The position numbers were made by a program, and so were the translations under genes. DNA of 5,837 nt from Microcaldota archaeon (lineage in GTDB: Archaea; Iainarchaeota; Iainarchaeia; Iainarchaeales; JAGVWC01), in NCBI GenBank assembly GCA_018813975.1, contig JAHJAQ010000009.1:1-5837 (forward strand). Direction: 5' to 3'. This document shows positions 1 to 5,232 of the stretch, piece by piece (within the stretch, counting starts at the first letter, position 1; each line of letters begins with the position of its first letter). The notes under the pieces are model-generated. The model was not told the DNA's origin. It was given only the letters and a program-made list of their open reading frames with translations, and ran no database searches.

Positions 1-348
1 ATTAAAAAGGTTTATCCGGACTGGGATACGGTAAAAAAACAGGAAGAATTATTGAATAGGGCCAAAACTGCAAATAATTTCCCAAACCTTATAATCAAAA
101 AGCCTTGGAAGGAAGAAGACCCTGTTGCTTCAAACCAGACGTATTCTTTTTTGCCTTTGGCTTTGCGGGAAAATAATGGTTTTGTAGAATTTGTGTATTC
201 GCTTCCGCAACCAGACGTGCGATATGGTCTCGTGTTTTTTAAAGAAGATCATTTAGATTCCGCATTTACCAAGGTTGTTTTGTTGGAAGAAGGAAAAGGA
301 ACCCTTGAGATTTCATTGGACAAATTGTTTGACAAGGTGGTAAAATGA
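1..348 (+). CDS. C-terminal part of an unrecognised protein (5' end outside window)
   Basis: The frame is open from base 1 to a TGA at 346-348, giving 115 visible residues with no upstream stop, so the gene very likely begins left of the window. A TTG at 52 could serve as a start, but nothing Shine-Dalgarno-like precedes it and coding sense continues upstream (a charged, helix-like stretch containing PDWDTVKKQEELLNRAK). The visible part has no membrane segment and alternates charged turns with beta-like runs (GFVEFVYSL, YGLVFFKE, FTKVVLLEE), ending in a Lys-rich tail. I do not recognise the family. Its stop overlaps the start of the secreted protease (ATGA, 345-348), so the two are almost certainly cotranscribed and translationally coupled. 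That suggests a shared process but does not reveal what this protein does. Confidence 0.8.
   Translation: MKKVYPDWDTVKKQEELLNRAKTANNFPNLIIKKPWKEEDPVASNQTYSFLPLALRENNGFVEFVYSLPQPDVRYGLVFFKEDHLDSAFTKVVLLEEGKGTLEISLDKLFDKVVK
335..339 (+). promoter_or_regulatory. Shine-Dalgarno for the secreted protease
   Basis: AGGTG lies five bases before the ATG at 345, inside the 3' end of the upstream gene. It matches the GGAGGTGATC complement of the archaeal 16S 3' end and supports 345 as the start. Confidence 0.65.
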
Positions 349-2531
349 AAAAGTTAGTGCTCTTACTTGCCCTTTGTCTTTTGGTAGCACCGGTTTTGGC
401 TCAAACCGCTTCCAAAATAACCGTTAAAAAAGTAGAAAATGGAACGGTTCTCATTGGAATTGAAGGCATTACCGTTCCAACACCCACCTGTCCGGTTGCG
501 CCAACGCCTGGTGTGCCCGTTCCACCCACTTGTCCGATAGGAAATGAATTTGAATGGATAACAAATCCTGTTGGGCCGGACCCGGTTCTTTTGACGGTTA
601 CTAATGAGTTGATTAATGATACTACTATAAAAGTTTGTTGGACCTATCCAAGTGATTTTAATCCAACAACTCCGGGTGGAGTGGCTTTTTTTGAAGCGAT
701 TTTCTTGGAAGAATCCGCGGATTCCAAAGATTTTAAACAAGTGTTTGAAGTGGGTGCAGATCAAAAAACATTATTGAATGGTAACAAATGCATTGAAATG
801 CCAATTACCGCTCCGACAGAAACCCTAACCAAGAGTGTAGGAACATTTGAAGGAAAAATCCGTCCAGGCTATTCGAATGTGAACCCTAGTGCGCCCAATG
901 GATTAAAGCGCAGAACTCTCGTGGTTTCTGGTTATTCAACTGGTTCTGGAAGCATTGCTATTTCAGCGCCGGAAAGTCAAACTGGCGAAGTTTATGTTTT
1001 CAGTGCTAATACAACAGAAGGGTATAGTCGAAAAATGTCTCTTTCTATTGTTCCAAAAGCATCAGGAGAAAAATCCGAGGTTTGGATGAGTGTAGAATCT
1101 ACTTTAATGGGAATTAGTGCCCAAAAAACCGCCAGAAACGCGGTTTTAGTAGCAGAGCGCATGGTTTCTCCAGCAGTGGGGTATGATTATTATTTCAATG
1201 ACGATGCACCCTGGTCTATTGTGGATGGTTCTAGTTCGGGCGCGGCTAGAACTGCTTTGGCGCACGCACTGTTAAGCTCTAAAACGCTGAATGATAAAGT
1301 TGGTGTTACTGGAATCATTAACTTTGATGGTGGCATCGGAAAAATTGGTGGTGCTAATCTAAAAGCAGGTGCTGCAAATTCATTGGGAACAACAAGCGCA
1401 AAATTTATTTTTTTGGTTCCGCAAGGCCAAAAAGCAGAGGTAACTACTTCTTATCCAAACTTGACGGTAAAAGAAGTTAGTACTATTGAAAACGTTATAG
1501 CGGAATTGGAAGGCGCCACTGGAACCTTATCCACACCAGCAGGCACTGTGGTTAGTGGTTCTAAAGCGGTTTTTTTGGCTAAGGGTTTGGCACCAGAAAT
1601 CGAGGATAAAAGGGTTGTTCCAACCGCAGACTTAGCATTTGTAAGCGTTAATACCGGAAACCAATTTCAAACCAAAAACCCGATTGCTAATAAAATATTT
1701 TTGTTTGATGGTGCTCCTGAAAAAATCACCCAAGCATTTGAACTAGAACTAAAAAATATTGACAAATCCAAACCACTGATTTTAGGGGCGGGGCCTGCGA
1801 TTTCATGCCAAAACATTGCAACTTGGGTTAATCAAGGAAAGCTTCAAATAGATGAAACGTGGTGGACCAAAACCAAAGGAGTGGCAAGTTCTGCTTTGGA
1901 TTGGGTTAAAGGGGCTTTAGGAATGGCTACGGATCCCCAGGTACAACAAGGCGTTGCTAAAGTCCAAAGTGGAGAATGGTTAAGCGGTGGCGCTCAAATA
2001 ACAGGAGCAGAAGTGGGAAGATTATTGATTGGAACGATTCGCGTGGGCAAGGCTTTTTTCAAAGGAGTTGGTGTAACGCTTTACGAGGGGGGCAGTGCTT
2101 TTATTAAAGAAATCACGCAAGACGTGGGAATAGAAGCCCCCGCCCCGGGAACAGATGGTAGTACTTCAATTAATGTTAGTCATTTGTTACAAGAAGAAGG
2201 AGAAACCCCTTCCAAATACTTAACAGTAGATGCTAAAACCAATAACCTGTATGCCATTGGAAACGCGGATTGGACAAGCGGAAGAACCATACAACCATTA
2301 TGGCTCGTAAAAAAGATTGATTCCAAGGCAGTAAATCCCACCAACTTCAAGAGTGGCACGGAAACACGGTTTATTGCATGCCAATTCAAAACCAATGCTG
2401 AAACTGGAAACCAAGAAGTAAGTGCAAGTACTGAAGTAACCGTTCAGTTTGGCAAAACATCCTGTACCAACCTATTAGAGTGCTTGATTAAAGTGAATGA
2501 AAAATTCTTGAAGATTTTTACTGGAAGCTAG
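345..2531 (+). CDS. Secreted Lon-like (S16 family) serine protease, ATPase-less, with long unknown C-terminal region
   Basis: Probable extracytoplasmic ATP-independent protease. Residues 1-19 form a Sec signal peptide (KK, a Leu-rich core, cleavage after VLA). A Pro/Cys-rich spacer (about 43-66) and a beta-rich, FN3-like segment (about 67-155, with C98 and C149) come next. The Lon proteolytic domain spans roughly 185-405. DGSSSG (294-299) matches the Lon DGPSAG motif, with S297 at the nucleophile position, and IGGANLK ends in K340 at the Lon lysine position. The 43-residue Ser-Lys spacing equals E. coli Lon S679-K722, and VGVTGIINFDGGIGKIGG follows the Lon MTGEI...LPIGG segment. No AAA+ Walker motifs exist. 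This architecture resembles the archaeal exported proteins of COG1750 (recalled, not searched). Residues about 406-728 are unrecognised: a Trp/Ala/Gly-rich helical part at 506-595, then a beta-like end with C679, C707 and C713. Mature cysteines number eight and there are five N-X-S/T sequons. No C-terminal membrane anchor is visible. The substrate is unknown. Confidence 0.9.
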   Translation: MKKLVLLLALCLLVAPVLAQTASKITVKKVENGTVLIGIEGITVPTPTCPVAPTPGVPVPPTCPIGNEFEWITNPVGPDPVLLTVTNELINDTTIKVCWTYPSDFNPTTPGGVAFFEAIFLEESADSKDFKQVFEVGADQKTLLNGNKCIEMPITAPTETLTKSVGTFEGKIRPGYSNVNPSAPNGLKRRTLVVSGYSTGSGSIAISAPESQTGEVYVFSANTTEGYSRKMSLSIVPKASGEKSEVWMSVESTLMGISAQKTARNAVLVAERMVSPAVGYDYYFNDDAPWSIVDGSSSGAARTALAHALLSSKTLNDKVGVTGIINFDGGIGKIGGANLKAGAANSLGTTSAKFIFLVPQGQKAEVTTSYPNLTVKEVSTIENVIAELEGATGTLSTPAGTVVSGSKAVFLAKGLAPEIEDKRVVPTADLAFVSVNTGNQFQTKNPIANKIFLFDGAPEKITQAFELELKNIDKSKPLILGAGPAISCQNIATWVNQGKLQIDETWWTKTKGVASSALDWVKGALGMATDPQVQQGVAKVQSGEWLSGGAQITGAEVGRLLIGTIRVGKAFFKGVGVTLYEGGSAFIKEITQDVGIEAPAPGTDGSTSINVSHLLQEEGETPSKYLTVDAKTNNLYAIGNADWTSGRTIQPLWLVKKIDSKAVNPTNFKSGTETRFIACQFKTNAETGNQEVSASTEVTVQFGKTSCTNLLECLIKVNEKFLKIFTGS
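473..537 (+). repeat. Imperfect direct repeat encoding the Pro/Cys spacer of the protease
   Basis: Two related units, at 473-495 and 518-537, share cgttcca, a cccac core and ctgtccg or ttgtccg, and encode VPTPTCP and VPVPPTCP. They sit just after the signal peptide and place C49 and C63 in a proline-rich linker. An internal duplication is the likeliest origin. Confidence 0.6.
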
Positions 2532-2534
2532 TTG

Positions 2535-2542
2535 AAATAAAA
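2535..2542 (-). terminator. U-rich 3' end of the minus-strand surface-protein operon
   Basis: Read on the minus strand, TTTTATTT follows directly after the TAA of the 25-codon gene. Archaeal transcription commonly ends at such T-runs without a hairpin. Its position between two convergent genes fits termination, but the run is short. Confidence 0.4.
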
Positions 2543-2620
2543 TTAGAGCGACATGGCTTGTAATACAAAAGAAAGTACAATCAATAAAACACCAATCAAA
2601 ATAATTCTCTTGTAAACCAT
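2543..2620 (-). CDS. Small single-span membrane peptide (25 aa), unknown function
   Basis: An ATG at 2620-2618 opens 25 codons ending in TAA at 2545-2543. The peptide starts MVYKRIILIGVLL: a short basic N-terminus (K4, R5), a hydrophobic span of about 17-19 residues (6-23), and a tiny polar tail. By the positive-inside rule the N-terminus is probably cytoplasmic. GAGGT sits nine bases before the ATG, a better Shine-Dalgarno than is seen at the first gene of this operon. The gene begins 22 bases after the 629-codon gene and is followed at once by a T-rich run, so it looks like the last cistron of that operon. A longer reading of the same frame from 2737 would overlap the end of the larger gene and lacks comparable signals. 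I recognise no family; a partner of the neighbouring membrane proteins is inference. Chance occurrence of a hydrophobic short frame is the alternative. Confidence 0.5.
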   Translation of the reverse strand: MVYKRIILIGVLLIVLSFVLQAMSL

Positions 2621-2629
2621 TATTTTAAA

Positions 2630-2634
2630 ACCTC
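2630..2634 (-). promoter_or_regulatory. Shine-Dalgarno for the 25-aa peptide
   Basis: GAGGT on the minus strand, nine bases before the ATG at 2620, lies in the 22-base gap after the upstream stop codon. It is the main evidence choosing the 25-codon reading over the longer one in the same frame. Confidence 0.5.
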
Positions 2635-2642
2635 GGTAGAAT

Positions 2643-4532
2643 TTATGGGTAACGACCAGTAGTTTGGCGCCATCTTTCTTTGTGAGCTTGATAAGTAGCG
2701 TGGTCTCTGCTCCACGAAATAATAAGCAAAGCAACAATAATAACTAGAATCAAAACGCCAATCCAAAACGCATTATCGCCTAATCCAAACAATCCGGTAA
2801 TAATAATGTCCAATAGATTTTGTTCTTTTTGTTCTGTTTCTGTTGGAACACTAATTACCAATCGCAAGTGTTTGGTATCTTTGTATTTGGCATTGCTTGC
2901 AAGCAAGGTAATGGGGTATTCCGTGGATTCTAGTGGTCCTTTTAGAACCGTTAACAAGCCTCGAACTGCTACTGTTCCATTTGCGTCCAAACCAAATTGA
3001 GGGGGTCCCACAAAAGAAACACCGTCGGGCAAGCCACTCAACGAAACGCGAATGTTTTCAAGGCTTTCATTGCTGTCATTGAAAATAATAAACACAAGTT
3101 CTTTGCTGTCTCCAATATTCATATCTACAAAGGTTGGATAGCTAATGAATTCTATAACGGCTTCTTGGGGTGGTTGGGGGGGAACGGGTGGAACGGGTTG
3201 TTCGGGAAGCACACTAAAAAACAAGCGTTTTTTTACAGTTCCATTAGAATTATGAGCCTTGAATTCAATGCTGTGACCGCCCAATGCAATGGCTTCCTTG
3301 GTTTTAATGGTTACAATAACGGTTTTTTCTTCGTACTTGGAAAGTGATACACTAGACCTGGAAAAAGAAACACTTGCATTTTTGTCCGAATCGGAAACAC
3401 TCAAAGAAACGCTTTGACTGGTGTTCCACTTGCTTTTCAAGGAAAGCACAATCGCAAAGTCATCGCCTTGTTCAATGGAAACATTATTGGGCAATAATTC
3501 CATTTCAAATGGTTTGCTGGTTACCAAGCAAAAAGAACTGGTTCTGGAAACAAAAGAACTATCTGCTGAAAACGTTATAGAATGCAGTTCTGTGGTGATT
3601 CCACTGGAAACCGTAATAGAAACTGGAATGGTTTCACGTTCATCCACTTGTAGGGTGATGGGGGAATCTTTTTCCAATTCTATTTCCAGTCCATTGGGTT
3701 CGCTAATCGAAAACCAAATTTTAACTGGGGTGTCTCCGGTATTTTCAAGGGAAATGCTCGTGGATTTTTCTTTTCCAGGCGCAATGTTTATACAATCACT
3801 AGGGGTTTCGATCTCAAAATTAGTGGTTGTAAAAGGGTCGATTGGTTCGCAGGATTCAATTTCAAACTCAAACTTTTGAATGCTCACTTGAGAATCGGTT
3901 CTACTGGTAATGGTATAATAAAAAGTGCCTGCAGGAGTACTATCGTTTGTGTGAATCGTAACATCTAATTCTCGGTCTGCTCCTGCGCCTAATTGAATAG
4001 AATAGTCTTCTAGTGTTGGCAAAAAGCCTGGTGCATGGGCTTCTAATTCAATTGATTGGGTTTCACTAGAATTGTTTTCAATGGTAATCGGAATTACAAT
4101 GGTCTCCGTATTACAATACTCACTTTCTGGATCATCGTCAATTTCAATGTGGGGAGTTTGTTCTACTTTTACTGTTAAAGAATGGTCTTCTGAACCTAAA
4201 TCGTGGATTACATTCAAGTCAACACTATACGAACCAGAATCGGTTTCTTCTGAAGCAATTAAGGTTAAAGTAATCGTGGTTTGTTCCGTATTATTCAAAC
4301 AAAAGGCTTCACTCGCCACAATAACATCCAAGTCATTATCACTAGGGGTGACAATGGCGTCCAAACAAATCTTTTGTCCGGATTGATTGCTAATCCAATA
4401 CACCGCACTTAACGCCGTATCTTGTTCTAAATAATAGTCTTGGTGAGGGGCTGTTAGGGTAACACCATTCACTGCGAAAACGCTTTGCAAAAACACTAGA
4501 AAAACTAATGCTATTAGGATTTTAGGATTCAT
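2643..4532 (-). CDS. Type I membrane-anchored surface protein with about five Ig-like domains
   Basis: Likely cell-surface structural or adhesive protein of 629 residues. A Sec signal peptide (1-20, ending SVFA) precedes five beta-sandwich-like domains of about 100 residues each: about 22-125, 127-230, 236-339, 341-441 and 458-562. Each has alternating hydrophobic beta strands, as in archaeal COG1361/COG1470-type ectodomains; the last resembles the NEW3-type pattern (IGDSKELVFIIFNDSNESLENI). Six mature cysteines pair naturally within domains: C56-C78, C140-C228 and C247-C335. A proline-rich hinge (about 444-456) separates domains 4 and 5. The juxtamembrane segment 572-587 is amphipathic, the TM helix is about 588-606, and a basic 23-residue tail (607-629) should be cytoplasmic. 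Twelve N-X-S/T sequons point to possible heavy N-glycosylation. The ATG is supported by AGGAG nine bases upstream. The gene starts four bases after the 190-residue companion and is surely cotranscribed with it. No enzymatic motif is seen. The specific role and ligand are unknown. Confidence 0.9.
   Translation of the reverse strand: MNPKILIALVFLVFLQSVFAVNGVTLTAPHQDYYLEQDTALSAVYWISNQSGQKICLDAIVTPSDNDLDVIVASEAFCLNNTEQTTITLTLIASEETDSGSYSVDLNVIHDLGSEDHSLTVKVEQTPHIEIDDDPESEYCNTETIVIPITIENNSSETQSIELEAHAPGFLPTLEDYSIQLGAGADRELDVTIHTNDSTPAGTFYYTITSRTDSQVSIQKFEFEIESCEPIDPFTTTNFEIETPSDCINIAPGKEKSTSISLENTGDTPVKIWFSISEPNGLEIELEKDSPITLQVDERETIPVSITVSSGITTELHSITFSADSSFVSRTSSFCLVTSKPFEMELLPNNVSIEQGDDFAIVLSLKSKWNTSQSVSLSVSDSDKNASVSFSRSSVSLSKYEEKTVIVTIKTKEAIALGGHSIEFKAHNSNGTVKKRLFFSVLPEQPVPPVPPQPPQEAVIEFISYPTFVDMNIGDSKELVFIIFNDSNESLENIRVSLSGLPDGVSFVGPPQFGLDANGTVAVRGLLTVLKGPLESTEYPITLLASNAKYKDTKHLRLVISVPTETEQKEQNLLDIIITGLFGLGDNAFWIGVLILVIIVALLIISWSRDHATYQAHKERWRQTTGRYP
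3167..3206 (+). other. Canonical G-quadruplex-forming motif on the template strand
   Basis: The plus strand carries five runs of three or more G (3167-3170, 3176-3182, 3186-3188, 3195-3197, 3204-3206) with loops of 5, 3, 6 and 6 bases, satisfying the usual G3+N1-7 rule. It arises from CCC/CCA proline codons on the opposite strand, so codon choice rather than regulation may explain it. Confidence 0.5.
3181..3198 (-). repeat. Perfect tandem 9-base repeat in the proline hinge
   Basis: GGAACGGGT occurs twice head to tail on the plus strand (3181-3189 and 3190-3198), encoding the PVPPVP part of the hinge between Ig-like domains 4 and 5. Being in frame and nine bases long, slippage here would lengthen or shorten the hinge by three residues without breaking the gene. 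Confidence 0.75.
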
Positions 4533-4536
4533 GTTT

Positions 4537-5109
4537 TTAGTCTCCTGCTTCTTTTATGTGCGAATATACTCTGGCTACTAGTGCAATACAAAAAATCACA
4601 ATAACCGCACCCAATAAGAGTTGTAATACCAAGTCCACGTTGGGTTGGTTTACAAAATTGGATAATCCGGTTAATGCAATACCCACGTTAAAATCCGAGG
4701 TTGGTTGGGGTTCTGGATTTGGGTTTGGTCCTGGTGGAAGGGGTTCTTCAAAAGGCGGTACAAAAGAAAGTCGCGTTCTTTGAACCGTGGTTTCTTCTCC
4801 TAAAGCCACGTTTAATTGGGCTTCGTAAATCGTCTTGTAAAGATCGGGATAATTATTAATAGTAATCAAAATAGTGGCACCACTATTTCCCGGAATGCTT
4901 TCGGGTGCCAGAATGCTGTAGCGCATGGGTGCAAAAAAGAAAATTTGAAGGTCTTTTTCTTCACTAGAATCATTCAAAACATCTACTAGCATGGTGTCTT
5001 GGCCGTGAATAATAGTGAATTGAGTGGGAGTATTTACTTGTAAGGCACTACAAGTGCCAATACAGGCAAGCAAACCCAGCACCATCAAAAAAAGAAAGGT
5101 AATTCTCAC
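4537..5109 (-). CDS. Small type I membrane surface protein: one Ig-like domain, proline stalk, C-terminal TM
   Basis: Likely surface-exposed partner of the following 629-residue protein. Of its 190 residues, 1-22 form a signal peptide (VRITFLFL..., cleavage after CSA, read as fMet/Met from GTG). Residues about 23-117 form one beta-sandwich-like domain opening LQVNTPTQFTIIHGQD and containing one NDS sequon. Residues 118-136 are a proline stalk (PPGPNPNPEPQP). Then come a weakly hydrophobic juxtamembrane segment (140-152), a TM helix at about 160-180, and a short tail ending HIKEAGD. The start is the GTG at 5109: an in-frame stop lies seven codons upstream, and the next Met would leave a clipped signal peptide without its arginine. 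No Shine-Dalgarno precedes it, and a TATA-like box about 30 bases upstream suggests a leaderless message. It heads the operon, with only four bases to the next gene. No enzyme motif or recognised family. It could be an accessory subunit, a chaperone-like stub or an adhesin component. Confidence 0.88.
   Translation of the reverse strand: MRITFLFLMVLGLLACIGTCSALQVNTPTQFTIIHGQDTMLVDVLNDSSEEKDLQIFFFAPMRYSILAPESIPGNSGATILITINNYPDLYKTIYEAQLNVALGEETTVQRTRLSFVPPFEEPLPPGPNPNPEPQPTSDFNVGIALTGLSNFVNQPNVDLVLQLLLGAVIVIFCIALVARVYSHIKEAGD
4542..4546 (-). promoter_or_regulatory. Shine-Dalgarno for the 629-aa surface protein
   Basis: AGGAG on the minus strand lies nine bases before the ATG at 4532, inside the last codons of the 190-residue gene. 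It allows re-initiation at the tightly spaced second cistron. Confidence 0.6.
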
Positions 5110-5232
5110 ACAAACCGACCATTAACTTATTCACTATAATAAGTATTATTGTGCCCTGGGTGTATTTAAACATAACTTTTGGCCGGAGCCCCTCAAATAT
5201 GGGGGTTTAGGGCAATTTTAGCGGGGTTGGGG
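5110..5232. other. Intergenic region between the SdpI-like gene and the surface operon
   Basis: This 123-base stretch holds the two TATA-like boxes described for the operon on its left half. Its right half is unusually rich in C and G runs in an AT-rich setting. AGCCCC (5187-5192) and GGGGCT (5229-5234) are inverted, with a 36-base loop. The plus strand has four G runs at 5201-5205, 5210-5212, 5223-5226 and 5229-5232. No T-run follows the SdpI-like stop, so read-through into the operon cannot be excluded. I see no RNA gene here. Confidence 0.5.
5135..5142 (-). promoter_or_regulatory. TATA-like box for the surface-protein operon
   Basis: TTATTATA on the minus strand is centred about 30 bases before the GTG at 5109. 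The archaeal TATA-to-start distance would put the transcript end within a few bases of the GTG, giving a leaderless message, which fits the absence of a Shine-Dalgarno. A second candidate, TTTAAATAC at 5170-5162, would give a leader of about 30 bases. No convincing BRE is visible for either. Confidence 0.4.

Noticed and set aside
363..764. Minus-strand open frame of 133 codons inside the protease gene
   Set aside because: Antisense to well-supported coding sequence, with low-complexity composition and no domain, signal peptide or ribosome-binding site.
2543..2737. 64-codon reading of the small membrane ORF
   Set aside because: It would overlap 95 bases of the 629-codon gene, and its N-terminal part has no pattern. 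The inner ATG at 2620 has the Shine-Dalgarno and falls after the upstream stop.
1487..3580. A 14-base word, tgaaaacgttatag, present at 1487-1500 and 3567-3580
   Set aside because: Two isolated copies inside unrelated coding sequences; a match of this length is plausible by chance in a window this size.
3421..3879. Plus-strand open frame of 152 codons opposite the large surface protein
   Set aside because: A shadow of the Ser/Thr-rich coding strand; the product has no coherent pattern and the overlapping minus-strand gene is convincing.
2643..5109. Surface proteins as LPXTG/sortase or pilin-type substrates
   Set aside because: No LPXTG or class III signal peptide is present; both have ordinary Sec signals and a true TM with a basic or mixed short tail.
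5049..5122. 24-codon out-of-frame ATG reading upstream of and overlapping the GTG start
   Set aside because: It has no Shine-Dalgarno, a non-protein-like product, and would lie partly upstream of the inferred transcript start.
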